Shown piece by piece: positions 8,864 to 21,200 of a stretch of DNA of 64,000 bases; position 1 is the stretch's first letter; each line of letters begins with the position of its first letter. The notes beneath the pieces are model-generated. The model did no database searches. It saw only the letters and a program-made list of their open reading frames with translations, and was not told where the DNA came from. Both the position numbers and the translations under genes were made by a program. The stretch comes from Medakamo hakoo (Eukaryota; Chlorophyta; Trebouxiophyceae; Coccomyxaceae), in contig CP089456.1 of the NCBI GenBank assembly GCA_026636295.1, positions 1,116,001 through 1,180,000 of the forward strand, given 5' to 3'.

Positions 8864-11527
8864 ATGCACACAGTGAACCTGGGGACCCACGCGGACATGT
8901 GGGCAAAGGTGCGCGCGGGTTCGCAGGCGGTGGGGCGCGATGAATGCTGCTGCGCTCCGGCCGCCGTCGGCTCCCCCCCCCGACCTGAGGCGGGCCTTCG
9001 CTTTTTACCTCCGACAAAAACGGGACGCCTGCGTGCCCGTGCAGGGTCTGTTGCCCGCCACACCCTGCCCGATACGTGGGCCTGAATGCGCGCATTGCGT
9101 CTGTGTGGGCTGGTTGGGCGCCCGCTGCCGTCTCCTGCCGTCCGCGGGGGGCCGGCGACGGAGGTGGTTGCCTTTGACCGGTCTGTCCGAAGCGCGAGCG
9201 CATGCAGGTCGCGGCTGCGTCCGCCTCCCGGCCTTCAAACAGGGCTTTCATGGGGGTGCTGTCCCCGCCCATCCGCCCGCTGGCATAGCCAGGGCGCGTG
9301 CCTAGCTCATTGTGATGAGGCGGGCGTGAAGGCCGCGTCGGCCGGCCCGTGGAGGCCCTCCCATCATAGAAGGCGGTGCGCGTCTCCCGCTCCCCCCCCC
9401 GCCGAAATTTTTTTTCGCTGCGCCCGTGCTTGCCTTTCTTTTGCTGTAGGTCGGGGAGGACCAGGCGCCTGCCCACACACGCGTTACTCACGCACACGTG
9501 GAACACCCACACTCAATAAAACAGGGCGGTCTGGCCGTGGGCGACGAGGCCGTGGAGCTGGAGTTTGAGATGACTGTGCCCCTCGCTGCGACCGCGCTGC
9601 CGCTCCCGTGCCTCGCGCGCGAGCTGGAGATGCAAATCGCGGAGGTGGAGCAGGCCCTGCCCGTCGACGACTCGGTGGGCGGGTCGCCCATGCCTGGTGA
9701 GTGGGGGAGGTGTGAAGGGGTGCTGGGTAGGGAGAGGGTGTTGGACGGCGTGGCGCGCGGGCGGCCGGGAAGAGAGCTCACAAAAAAGCAAGCCGCCGGC
9801 CGCGAGCGACGGCGGCGACTCCCCCTCCCCCCCTTCGAAACTCACGCCCCCCCCCCCCCTCCGGCATCCCTCCAGCCGCCACGCCGTCCGTCTCCCTGAC
9901 CGTCGCCCTGCGCAACGCCGAACGCGTCCGCGCCGGCCGTGGCCCCGCCGCCGCGTCGGCGTGGCGCGGGTGCGCGGCCGGCGCGTGGTGCGCCAAGGAC
10001 GCGGGCCACCGCGGCGGGTGCAACACACGCGCGACCATCCCCGGGCTGGCCGCGTACGGCGCGGACGACCTCGCCCGGCGCGGCATCGCGCCCGGAGACT
10101 ACGCGCCGCCGTCCGCGTCTGTCCTGGCCGCAAACCGGGCGGCCAAAGCCGCGAAAAAGGCCGGCAAAGGGACGCCGGCGGCGGCGGCCAAGGGCGGCGC
10201 AGGGCCCCTGTGCCCGGCGACGCCCGCGGTCGGGCTGCGCCGCGCGCGCAGCCCTGCCACGTCGTCGGGTGCGTCCGCCGCGGACGCGGCCGCCGCTGCT
10301 GCGGCCGCGGCTGCTGCGGCGGCCGGGACGCACCACCACCACCACGGCGGCGGGCGGGCTGGGACGCGGTCGTCTGCCGCCGCCGCCGCGGCCGCCGCCG
10401 CCGCGGCCGCCGCCGCTGCCCACGGAGCAAACGGGACGTCGGCCGCGGCAGACCCGCCCTTCCGCATCGACGTCGACGTCTCCCCTGCCCTGGCCGGGCT
10501 TGTGCCGGGCGGCATTGCCGGCACGGCCGGCGGCGCGCCGTCTCCCGTGGCCATGGCGGCGGCGGCGGCGGCCATTGCCGTCGCTGCGGCCGTCTCAAAG
10601 GAGGAAGATGGTGGCCACGGCGGCGGCCACCGCCGCACCGCCGCCGTCGCCGGCAGGTCGGCTGGTGGCCGAGCCGCCTCCGACAGTTCTGACGACGACG
10701 ACGACGACGACGAAGGCCTGGAGGACGAGGTGGCGGCCATGGAGGAAGCCCTCATGGCGGCCGTGTCGGAGGAGGAGGACGAGACCGACTCGGGGGAGGA
10801 CGAGTCGTCGTCTGAAGACGACGAGCCGCGGACCAACGAAGCCGGCGTCGCCCTGTGCTGGGCGCCGCCGCGGGCGGCCGTGGCGGCGGCAGTCAAACGC
10901 CAGCCCAAAGCGGGCGTGGTGGTCACGGCGCCGTCTGCGGCCCGGCAGGCGGCGGCCGCGGCCCAGGCGGCGGCCGCGGTCGCCGCCAAGAAAGCCGCGG
11001 CCGCGGCCGCGCAGGCCGCGCAAGCCGCCGCCGCCGCCGCCGCGTCCGGCAATTTCGCGAGCGCCGACGCCCTAGATGGCCTGACGCCCTCCACGCCGGG
11101 CGAACCGTTCAAGAAACGGCGGGCGTCGGGCACGCGGCCTCCCAAACGCAAGGCGGAAGAAGAGGCGGCGGCCGAAGCGGCTGCCGCGGCGGCCGCTGCG
11201 CGCAAGCGGCCGTCCCTCTCCTCCAAGGCCCCTCCTCTCCCACCGTCCAAGGTCAAGGCCGCCCTGCACAAGCCCGGCACGCCGGGGTCCAAGGCCGGGA
11301 TGAAAGCCGGCGGCGGGCAGGCCAAGGCCAAGCCGTCGCGCGCGGCGCTCGGCCCGGCCCCACCACCCGCCGGCCCGCTCGGGATCGTTGCGCCTGGCCA
11401 GCAGTGCACGCAGTGCGGCGTCACCCAGACGCCCGTGTGGCGGCTGGGCCCGGCCGGCCCCAAAACGTTGTGCAATGCGTGTGGGGTGCGGCATATGAAG
11501 GCCGTCCGCGCGGCCGCGAATTTATGA
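8864..11527 (+). CDS. GATA-type zinc-finger transcription factor
   Basis: Sequence-specific DNA-binding protein with one C-terminal GATA finger, C-x2-C-x18-C-x2-C ([13 protein letters not shown], then [15 protein letters not shown]), the spacing typical of plant GATA factors. The certain exons are one ending at 9696 and 9876-11527 (phase 1, donor GTGAGT). The 5' end is uncertain: the first in-frame ATG is 9570 (592 residues), but an AG acceptor just before 9533 and a phase-matched mini-exon at 8864-8908 (start [15 protein letters not shown], donor GTGCGC) suggest a spliced longer form. Between residue about 60 and the finger the protein is mostly poly-Ala, acidic Asp/Glu/Ser patches, a His run and Lys-rich NLS-like stretches ([16 protein letters not shown]). 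A Cys/His-rich patch near 9960-10025 ([15 protein letters not shown]) may be a second small zinc site. Confidence 0.85.
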
Positions 11528-12029
11528 GCGGCGGGAGAGCGCACAGAGAGAAGAGAGACCTTTTTAGCCAGCCTTCCCCCCACACACACACGACCCCCCG
11601 TCGCCCGTCTTCCCTCTTCTCCTTGGCGCGGCCCTTTTTTGCTTGGCCCGCTGCCTGGAGAGTGTGTGTGTGTGTGTGTGTGTGCGTCCCCCCTTTTTCA
11701 ACACAAAGCGTCTTTTGTGTTCCCTTCACGACAAAAAAAAATGAAGCCCGGCTCTCACGACAAAAAAAATGAAGCCCGGCTCTGTGTCCTTGCAAGGGGC
11801 TGGAGAGAGGGGGGGGGAGCGCGCACCAAACCCGCCCCTCCTCTCGCGCCGTCATCTGTGCATTTCGGCCGAGAGGGGGGCGGTTTGTCTGGTGTTGCCT
11901 CGCCCTCTCCTCTTCCCTGCTGCATGCGCGTGTGTTGTAAAAGAATGCAGACGCCCGTATGGGCCCGGGACGGACATGAAAACACAGGGGAGAGGTCGCA
12001 ACAACCCACCTCTCTCTCTCTCCACCAAC
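11528..12029. other. Convergent 3' intergenic region GATA / Mg transporter
   Basis: 502 bp between two stop codons. It holds a (TG)n run at 11662-11684 and a 28-29-bp tandem duplication at 11727-11783, but no gene. Confidence 0.6.
11727..11783. repeat. Tandem duplication, 29 bp then 28 bp
   Basis: CACGAC, an A run, then ATGAAGCCCGGCTCT occurs twice head to tail. The copies differ only by one A in the homopolymer, so the duplication is recent or an assembly effect. It lies in the 3' region of the GATA gene. Confidence 0.85.
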
Positions 12030-14058
12030 CTACATCAGGCGCCGGTACTTGATGTACGCCAGCACACCAGCAAACGCGCCGACCGCCACCGCCAGCGTGA
12101 CCGTGTTCACCAACCAAAAGCCGGCGGGCGTTTTGGTGATGGACTCCGGGATGACCAGGTTTTCGCCGAGGACGCCCGCGACCAACGAAAAAATGGCGAC
12201 GCCAAACGTGGCGGCTGTGATGACGATTTCCAGGCGGATCAGCCGGTTCCGGCTCGAGTCCAGCTCAATGGTGATGCACTCCTCCGTGTCCTTGATGTAC
12301 TCGCCCAAGGAAACCAGGCCGTCGTACGCGGCGTCGGCTTGCATGAAATAGGACTCCAGCAAGTTTTCGACGACTTCGAGCGCGTCGGCGTTGGCGGCTT
12401 CGGCGGCCGTGGCGGCGGCCTGGGCGGCGGCGGCGGCGGCCGCGGCAGCGGCGGCAGCAGCGGTGGCACCTACGCCCGACGGCACACCCGACGCGGACCG
12501 GATGCCTAAACCGGACGCGGTCGTGCCGGGCGCGGGCGGGGAGAGGGCCGCGCCACCGCCCAGGCCGTCTGGGCTCCCAGCCACGGGCGACAGGGCGGGC
12601 GACGACGCGGCCTCGCCCGCCGCGGCCGCCGCCGCCGCCGCGGCGGCGACCGACTGCTGGACCAGGGAGGACGCGTACCGGGACATGGACAGCGTGGCGG
12701 CCGTGGCGTGGTGGTGGTGGTGGTGGTGGCCCGGGCGGCGCGACGGGATGGTCAGCGCAGGCGCGCCCGACCCGCCGGCTTCATCGCCCGCCACCGTGCC
12801 GGCTGGGCCGCCGCCGCCGCCGCCGTTCCCGCCGTTTTCGCCCGCCGCCGCCTCGCGCTCCAAGTCCCGGCGCCGGGTCAGGCACAGGCGGAACATGTCG
12901 TCGTCGTCGTCCAGGAAACCCTTGAGCGCTTCGCGCACGGACTGCACGCCCGTCAGGAGGCGTTGGTGCTGCGTCTTGATGCGGCGGACGCGTTCCAAGG
13001 TGGCGGGCGTGACCAGGCGGGTCAGGGCGTCCAGCGCGGGCGTCGCCGCCGCTTCCAACGCCTTCACCGCCCGGGCTTTGGACGCGACGATCTCGCGCAG
13101 CACGGCCTCCAGCACGTGCAGCTCAAACGGCAGGGGCGCGACTTCGTGCTGCCAGGACGCGACGGACGCGGCGGCGGAGTCGGCGCCCGGCGGGCGGGAG
13201 GGCGGGGCCGGCGCGGCTGAGGCCGACGCCCCCCCGTCTCCGCGCCCGGCACGAGCGCACTCGCCCGCGTGCTCGGCCACCACTTCCTGCAACGCCGCCA
13301 CAAACCCCGCCGCCCGGCCGCCCACGTCCAGGCCATCCGTCGGCAAGATGACCGCGTCCGCTGTGGCGATGAAACGGATGTAGTCAATGCACACGACGAC
13401 GGCGTTGTCGCGGACGAGGATGAAGGCCGCGTCGCCCAGTGTCGCGCCGCCGGGAGCGGCATCCATCAGGCGCATGTCCCGGATGGGGACGCCCAGCTGA
13501 AACCGCTGGATGATGCCACGTTTGTCGGACACAAAGGTGGACCGGTGGCCGGCGGCCGTGATGCAGACCCAGCCGGTGCGGCTGTTTTTGAGATGGATGA
13601 TGGATGAGAAGGTTGAGTGACGCCGAAAAAACAAAACAAGACGCGGGGAGCGGCGCGCGAGCGAAAAAGAAGGCCCTTGCGCGCACGGCGCCCCTCCACC
13701 CACGTCAACTCCCCATCAACACTCACCGTCCACGCGGGTCGCGCACACCCAAGCCTGGCTTGGGCGTGCGCAGTGGGCCACCAAGGTCGCCGCCGCCGGC
13801 TCCACCGTCGTCCGCTCCGTACGAACCGACAGCAAATGCCGACGCGCCGTACCCGCCGCCATACCCCGACGGTGGCCGGCCCGAACGCCCGGGCGCCGTA
13901 GGCGACGCATCACCCGCCGCTCCGCTGCGCAAGGACGCCCAGGAGCCGTGGCGGTGCAGGCTGCCGCGCTCCGCGTCGGCGCCGTGCAGTCCGGTCGGCG
14001 AGCGCGTGCCGGATGGTGGGGACGGCGGCGCGTCCAGGAGTGGGGCGTAGCGGGACAT
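12030..14058 (-). CDS. MRS2/CorA-family magnesium-transporter-like protein with GEN in place of GMN
   Basis: Exon 1 is 14058-13727 and exon 2 is 13581-12030 (minus strand, phase 2, donor GTGAGT), 627 residues. The cytosolic domain has the MRS2 pattern (QRFQLGVPIRDMRLMD, AFILVRDNAVVVCIDYI, LPFELHVLEAVL, RRIKTQHQRLLTGVQSVREAL, FLDDDDDMFRLCLTRR). A 150-residue insert of poly-Ala, His and Gly interrupts it. Two C-terminal membrane helices follow RNRLIRLEIVITAATFGVA, the plant MRS2 signature. The pore motif that is normally G-M-N at the end of the first helix reads G-E-N (VAGVLGENLVI, about residues 583-585). MRS2 proteins work as pentameric Mg2+ channels in plastid, mitochondrial, vacuolar or plasma membranes; the start MSRYAPLLDAPP is not an obvious transit peptide. 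Whether it still conducts Mg2+ is open. Confidence 0.88.
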
Positions 14059-14354
14059 GGTTGGGGTGTACGTGCGGGCCGCACCACGCGGAGTCGACCG
14101 TGCCGGCGCGGTCGCCGTGCCGTGTGTTCACCGCGCACACACACACGTGGTGGGAGAAAAAGAAAGTAAAAGGCGGGTGACGCAAACGCTCAGCGCACAG
14201 CCGAGACGCGGGGGCGCGCCGCCGCCGCTTTTTATTTCTTCTCTTCCGCACGGGTTGCGCAGCCATCCCGTCCCCTGTGAGCGCGCACGGCACAGCGCAC
14301 AAGGCTAGCCTCCCCTCTAACGTGCACAGCGGGCGCATCGACAGCTCGTGAAGC
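14059..14354. promoter_or_regulatory. Divergent intergenic region Mg transporter / BSL phosphatase
   Basis: 296 bp between opposed starts. An AT-rich patch (TTTTTATTTCTTCTCTT at about 14228-14244) stands out from the GC-rich surroundings and could be promoter core; inference only. Confidence 0.4.
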
Positions 14355-17300
14355 ATGGAGGACGACGCCGCGGTCGACGTGCCGCCGGCGCCTCGCCCGC
14401 GCCCATTCCCGGCCGGTGGCACGTCGCCCGGGCCGCGGTGCGGCCACACGCTGACGGCCATCGCTTCGTCGTCGGACGGCCTGGCGTCGGCGCGCCTGGT
14501 CATGTTTGGTGCGTGGTCTGGGAGAGCCAGCTAGTTTGGGCGGTCGGGCCGTGACTAAAAAAACCGATGCCCGCCGCGTTTTTTTTCAATCGGCTTGGTC
14601 GCGCTCGCGACGCGGGTGGAAGACGCCCTGTCCACCGCCCGATCCACAGCCGCCTGGTTGGCACGGATGGGCAGCTACCCGGCTGGACACGAGGGAAGTC
14701 CATCGCAATGTTGCGGACGCACTTACGACACCCCGTCTCTCTCTCACTGCTCTTTCCCATCAACCTTCCTCTACCACCACCCACAGGCGGCGCGACCGCC
14801 CTGGAGTCCACGTCCCGCGGCGGCGACGGCGGTCCGCCCGCGTCACCGGGCCCACCAGGCGCCAGCGGCACAGGTAAGGCGATTCGAGCGTTGCGTGCGG
14901 AGCTCTCTGTCTTCTCGCGGACACGTGGAGATCTCCGCGTGTCTCACTCTCTCTCCATCCCACCGCTTCATCTTCCCCAGGCATCCGCCTCGCCGGCGCG
15001 ACCAACGACGTCCACATCTTCGAGGTCCGGTCCGGCAAGTGGGCGAAAGTCACGCCGTCGGGCGAGCCGCCCTCTCCCAGAGCAGCGCACGCGGCGGCGG
15101 CCGTCGGCAACATGGTCGTCATCCAGGTGAGAGAGAGAGAGGGGGGGTTGGGGACGGGGATGGAGAGGGGGGGTTGGGGACGGGGATGGAGAGGGGGGGT
15201 TGGGGACGGGGATGGAGAGGGGGGGCGGCTGGCTGGTCTTTGGCGGAGAGCGCGCGCGCGCGCCTGACGGACGGGAGCAGGCCACACGACGCACGGCCAC
15301 TCACACACGCCGATCTCCTCGCCACCACCTCAACAGGGCGGCATCGGCCCCGCCGGCCTGGCGACGGAAGACCTGCACGTCCTGGACTTTACAGAGCCCG
15401 CGTCGCCGCGGTGGCACCGGTGCGTTGTGGTGGTTTTGGGGGGGGGCTGGCGTGGGCGGTCGGTCCTTGGGACTCGTCCCACTTAGGTCCCGGCGAGCTC
15501 AGCGGGTGCCGGTCTGCGTTTTAGGTGGACGCGCGCGGCAAGGCAGTGCGGCCCGTTCCCATGGCCTCCGTCCCCCCTCACCCACGCACGCCAACCCACC
15601 ATCCACAGCGTCGTCGTCTCTGGCCCGGGCCCGTCCGCCCGTTACGCCCACACGCTGGCCTTGGTCGCCAACCGCTTCCTCGTCGCGGCAGGAGGCAATG
15701 ACGGCCAGCGCACGCTCGCGGACGCCTGGGCCCTGGACACGTCGGACAAGCCGTACCAGTGGCGCCGCATCGAACCAAGTGGCCCCGTCCAGCCGCCCGC
15801 CCGCATGTACGCGACCGCCGCCGCCCGGCCCGACGGCCTGCTCCTCCTGTGCGGTGGCCGTGACGCCGCTGGCGTGCCCTTAGACGACGCGTACGGCCTG
15901 GCCCGCCACCGGGACGGGCGGTGGGAGTGGGCGGCCGCCCCCGGCACCATGCCCGCGCCGCGCTACCAGCACGGCGCCGTCTTTGTCGGCGCGCGCCTGC
16001 ACGTGTCGGGCGGCGCCTTGGGTGGGGGGCGCGTCGTCGAAGCCGACACGGGCGTGGCTGTGCTGGACACGGCGGCCGGCGCCTGGTGCGCGCCTCCGCC
16101 GTTGGAGGGCGCGGACGCGGAAGTGGCGGCGCCGCCCGCCGACGGCGACCAGCCGGCCGACGTGGCCGCGGCCGCGGCGGAAGGCGGCGCCGACCCGTCG
16201 GCCTCCTCGACGCCGCCGCTCGTCCTCCTCGCCCGGCGGTGCCGCCACGCCGTCGCGTCGGTCGGGCCCTTTGTCTTCATGTACGGCGGCCTGCGTGGGT
16301 CCACCCTGCTGGGCGACATGCTGCTGGCGGACGACAGCGGGACGGGCGCGGAGCTGACGGCGTGCGACCCCCGCGCGCCAGCCTGGTGAGTTGGGTTCAG
16401 GGAGAGAGAGACGGCGGTGGAGCGGCGCACACCCGGCTTTTCAGGGAGCGGGTTTCTGGGCCCGCCACCCCACTCCTGGAGGGCCTGGGCCATCCCTGGT
16501 CACGCTCCGGGGGGTGGAGAAGCGGATGGAAGGGCGAGTCGGCCGTGGCGAGAGGGGCCGACTGTTCCTAGTGGCAGGGAGCAGGCCGAGCCGCACGCGT
16601 GCGCGCAGGCGCCCGGCCCAACCGCCAGGATGGACCTCCGCCGCGCCGCGGCCCCTGCCAAAGTAGAGCAGGGTGGTTGCAGCGCCGATTCCGCGGGTCG
16701 GGGCGGGGCGGATGTGCGTGGCCAGGTGGGTCGGGCCACTCCTCAAACTTTATCTCACTTTTTTTCTCCTCCCACAAAAACATCCAGGCGCGAGTGGCTG
16801 GACGCCACGCACGGCGAAGCGGGCGCCGCCGTCCTGGCGGAAGCGGCAGCTGAAGAAGCTGCAGCCGCCGCCGCCCTGGGCGTGCGCCGGGTCGGCACCA
16901 TCGACGACCTGCGCTGCCTGGACGAGGACCTGGCGCCAGACGCGGTGCCCGCCCGCCTGCGCCGGGGCGGCGGCCGGGATGGCGCTGCCGACACCGACTC
17001 CCCTACCTCCGTCACCCTGTCCCAGCGCCGGGCCGGGTCGGCACAGCGGGGCACGCCCATCACGCCGGACGTGCGCCTGTACCACCGGGCGGTGGTCGTG
17101 GCACAAGAAGCGACGGGTACGTTGGGCGCTTGAGAGAGGAGGGCACGGCCTGAGAGCAAAGTGCGGGCGCGTCTCTTTTTCGCTTGCTCCTTACGTCCGC
17201 GGCGGCCTACCTTCCGCCCCTCCTTCCCTCATTCGTCCTGCACCGCACCCATCCTCACTCTATCCCCGCACTTTGCGCACACAATGCGCACCAAACGCAC

Positions 17301-19561
17301 CCTCCCCACACAGGCTCCCTGCGCGGTATGGTGCGCCAACTGTCCATCGACCAGTTCGAAAACGAGTCGCGCCGCGTGTCCCTGGGCCCGGAGTCCGTGT
17401 CCAAACCGGCCGTCGGGTCGCCCATGTTTGAGCGGGGTGGCGCCGAGCCAACAGTGGCCAAGGTAAGCGCGCGGAGGAGGGGGCGGACCCGGTTTGTGCG
17501 GAGTTTCGGCAAGAGCATGAGGAGTTGCGGAGAAGCGTTTTACCTGCGCCGCGCCCCACCTTCCCCGCACTTGTTCCCTCCCTCCGCACGTGTGCGGCGT
17601 ACTCACACTCCTCCACACACATCGTCGCACACTCACGCTCAAAGCTCGTCCTCCGGGAGCTGCTCCACCCTCGTACGTGGAAGCCGTCTGAGGACCGGTC
17701 CTTCATTCTCAACGCGGAACAGATCAACGAGCTGTGCGATGAAGCCGAACGCATCTTCCGCGACGAGGCGACGGTGCTCCAGCTGCAAGGTGCGCGGTTA
17801 GATGCGCGGAGAAAGGAGAGGTGGGCGGGCGCGCGGACCTTTTAGTCTTGCGGATTTGTGGGTGCACTTCTCCGCAGGTGGCGTTAGCGTCGCGCGGAAG
17901 TGCGCCACACCGCGACTTTCTCCGCACGGCTGCGTATGTGGTGTGCGCACATGCCGCATGTGCGGCGCACGCCAAACGTGTGCGGAAAAGCGCACCGCAC
18001 CGCCTCGCGCCGCCCTCATAAAAAACTCACACCTTCCACCCATCCAACCAAAACGCCGCACCCCGTCCCCCTTCCAGCGCCCGTCAAGATCTTTGGCGAC
18101 CTGCACGGCCAGTTTGGTGACCTTATGCGCCTGTTTGAGGAGTACGGTACCCCGAGCACGGCTGGAGACATCACGTACATCGACTATTTGTTCTTGGGCG
18201 ATTACGTCGACCGCGGCTCGCACTCGCTGGAAACCATCTGCCTGCTCCTGGCCCTGAAGATTGAGCACCCGTCGTCCGTGCACCTGATCCGGGGCAACCA
18301 TGAGGTGCGTGGAGTGGGAGGGTGCGGAGAAGGAGGGTGGCGGGCGCAGCTTGTGCGGAGATTAAAAAATGTTTCTTTGCTCGCCGCTCGCTGGGTCGCG
18401 ATCGCTGCAGCGCTGCCCCCCACCCTTCCGCTCCTTCCCAAGACACCGTCCGCGCCATCCCCAACCCCCTGACCTCCCTCTCACGTCCTCCCTACTGTCG
18501 CCTGAATGCAGGCCGCCGACATCAACGCCCTGTTCGGCTTCCGCCTGGAGTGCATCGAACGTCTGGGCGACCCGCACGGCATCTGGGCGTGGACCCGCCT
18601 CAACGCGCTGTTCAACTACCTGCCGCTGGCTGCCCTCATCGAGGACCGCATCCTGTGCATGCACGGCGGCATCGGGCGGTCCATCTCCCACATCGACCAG
18701 ATTGCCGCCCTGCAACGGCCGCTGACCATGGAAGACGGCGGCATCGTGCTCATGGACCTGCTGTGGTCTGACCCGACGACCAACGACGCGGTCGAAGGCG
18801 TCCAGCCCAGCCCGCGTGGGCCGGGGTTGGTGACGTTCGGCCCCGACCGGGTCATGGAATTCTGCAAGGTACGGGCTGGCGGGGGTGGGGAGGCGGCTGG
18901 CGGCCGGGTGTGGAAGTCGGGTGGGCGGGCACGCAGACGGAAACGAGCGAGCGGGGGTCCGCGAGCGAGGCCCGGGCCGACCACTGCTCCCGTTCGACAG
19001 CTCCTCTCATGACGCCCCCTCCATCCCCACCCCGCCCGCTCACCCCAAACAGGAGAACGACCTGCAAATGATCATCCGCGCGCACGAGTGCGTCATGGAC
19101 GGCTTCGAACGGTTCGCCCAGGGCCACCTGATCACCCTGTTCTCCGCGACCAACTACTGCGGGACGGCCAACAACGCTGGTGAGGAGGTGTTGCGACGTG
19201 GGACTGTCTGCGCATGCGCCTGCTCTCAGCCATCCTTGCACTCACGCATTCCTCCCTCTCAACTCCAGGTGCAATCCTCGTCCTTGGCCGGGACCTGGTC
19301 ATGGTGCCCAAACTCATCCACCCGCTCCCGCCCGCGGCCGCGCACTCGCCAGGCGGTGGCATGCCCGGTGGGGACGGCGACGGTGGCGGCGACGGCTTGG
19401 GCCCCGACGGTAGTCTCCCCGCCGGCCCGGGTCCCATCACCACCGGCGGCGGCGGCGGCGCCCTGGACACGTGGATGCAGTCGGTGAATGAGGAGCGGCC
19501 GCCGACGCCGCCGCGCGGGCGGGCGACCAACGGGTCGCCGTCCCTGGCCTTTTTTGAGTAG
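14355..19561 (+). CDS. BSL/PPKL-type Ser/Thr phosphatase (Kelch + PP2A-like domain)
   Basis: Plant and alveolate-type phosphatase; in land plants the BSU1/BSL family acts in brassinosteroid and cell-division signalling. Twelve exons: 14355-14508, 14787-14873, 14981-15126, 15337-15419, 15609-16385, 16788-17116, 17314-17462, 17645-17789, 18078-18304, 18512-18868, 19053-19179, 19269-19561; all phases agree, giving 957 residues. Kelch-type repeats occupy about residues 20-460 ([31 protein letters not shown]). The phosphatase domain begins near 575: [68 protein letters not shown], all metal and catalytic motifs present. The end is Pro/Gly-rich and closes with a FFE tail. Intron 3 carries a G-rich 26-bp minisatellite. 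Confidence 0.96.
15141..15218. repeat. 26-bp minisatellite, three copies, G-rich
   Basis: Three exact head-to-tail copies of a 26-bp unit with a G7 and two G4 tracts sit 14 bp after the intron 3 donor of the BSL gene, on the sense strand. The transcript could fold into G-quadruplexes next to the splice site. Confidence 0.9.
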
Positions 19562-19867
19562 AGCATGAGTGAGAGTGAGGGGGGCGGGAGGGCAGAGTGC
19601 GTGTGCGCATGCGTTTTTTTCTTCTTGTGGGTACATGTGGAGAGTGGCGCGCGAGTGTCAATGATTTTCCAAACCGCAGGTTTTTTTTTCTGGCCCCCCC
19701 CCCCGCCAGCCAGGTTCACAGCGAAAACAGGGCTGAGCCCTGCTGCGCCGCCCTCCACGCATTTCCTTCTCGCAGCCCCCCCACCCTCCTCCTCGGAGAC
19801 CGTCGCGCACGCGTCCCCACGTCCTAGGCGCTTGTACGCTCGCGCCTCCCAACGAGAGAGAGAGACC
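19562..19867. other. Intergenic region BSL phosphatase / NF-YC
   Basis: 306 bp between tandem genes. It contains T- and C-rich tracts (near 19681-19706) and a GA repeat just before the NF-YC start (19853-19864), but no gene. Confidence 0.5.
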
Positions 19868-21122
19868 ATGGCCGACCCCAACGGCATGGTGCGTTCACGG
19901 AGGGAGGGGATGATGGGGAAGTGTTCTTGCTCTGTGCTTGGCCGACACGAGCGAGCGGGGCGGGGAAGCAGCACGCAGTTGACGCCCCCATTGGACGCTG
20001 CCTTGCTCCGCCCGCCCGGCCAAAGCAAGCACCAGACCCTGGGGTCTACGTCACCGGGCGGTGGGCGCCAGCCAACCGCTCCCTCCCGCCCCGGTGACGG
20101 CTTCAAAAAAAACGAAAGACGCTGGCCAGAGCCCGACGTCGTTTTTGCTTGCGTGGCCAAGGGGCCGACCGCACGCACGCAGCCCTCGCTCCTGGCTCGG
20201 CAAGGCACAACAGGCACATGCCGCCCGCAAGTGGCGGAGTGGCAGGGTTCCCCCGCCATGGCGGGCCACGGCGGACAGACATTCGCTGCCCCGCCGACGA
20301 CCGCCGACACCTCCTCATCCACCTCTCACCACCTCCCATCCACAACAAACCCACCCAAAACCACAACAGGGCTACACCGCCCGCCAGACCCCTGCCCAGG
20401 TCGCGGCCCAGGCCGAGTCCCTGCGCCAGTTCTGGGCCCAGCAGATGCGGGAAGTCCAGTCCGTGGGCAACGACCCGGCCGAGTTCAAAAACCACCAGCT
20501 GCCGCTCGCGCGCATTAAAAAAATCATGAAGTCGGACGAGGACGTGCGCATGATTTCGGCGGAAGCGCCCGTCCTGTTTGCCCGGGCGTGCGAGATGTTC
20601 ATTCTGGAGTTGACTCTCCGCGCCTGGGCGCACGCCGAGGAGAACAAGCGGCGCACGCTCCAGCGCAACGACGTCGCGGCCGCAATCACGCGCACCGACG
20701 TCTTTGACTTTTTGGTGGACATCGTCCCGAAGGAAGATCGGCTGGACGCTGGCGGGGGTGGGGGCGGTGGAGGAGGGGGTGGGGGTGGCGGGGCTGGCAA
20801 CGCTGCGGCCGCCGCCGCGGCTGCGGCCGCCATGTTCCCCGGCGGCGTCGTCGCGCCTGGCATGGAAGCGGCGGCCGCGGCCGCCGCTGCGGCAGCGGCC
20901 GCGGCCGCGGCAGGCGGCATGTGGGGCGCCGGCGGGGCCGGTGGCGGCGCCGGGTACGTCCCACCCGCCGCGGCCACCGCCGTCGGCGCGCCCGCCGTCG
21001 ACCCGGCCGTCATGCAGCAGTACTGGCAGCAGCAGGCGGCCGCGGCCGCGGCGGCGGGCGGGCTGCCGTCCTGGCCGGGTGCGCCCGCGGGCGCGCCGCC
21101 GCCGCCGCCGCCGCCTGGGTGA
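19868..21122 (+). CDS. NF-YC: NF-YC (HAP5) histone-fold subunit of the CCAAT-binding factor
   Basis: Subunit of the trimeric CCAAT-box transcription factor NF-Y. Exon 1 (19868-19888, MADPNGM) and exon 2 (20370-21122) join in phase 0, 257 residues; the 481-bp intron is one of the longer ones here. The histone fold covers about residues 42-135: [91 protein letters not shown], the family signature. After residue 142 it is Gly-rich then Ala-rich and Pro-rich, consistent with an activation-type tail. It converges with the SVIP gene with 78 bp between stops. Confidence 0.96.
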
Positions 21123-21200
21123 AGGGGGACCGGATGTGGAAACAACACGATTTTGCCTGGCTTGGTTACACACGGCTCTCTCTACCACACTCTAACACCC

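Noticed and set aside
8763-9512. 249-residue minus-strand frame upstream of the GATA gene
   Set aside because: No ATG context, no domain, mixed low-complexity composition.
15141-15218. CRISPR-like direct repeats
   Set aside because: Units are head to tail with no spacers, in a nuclear intron.
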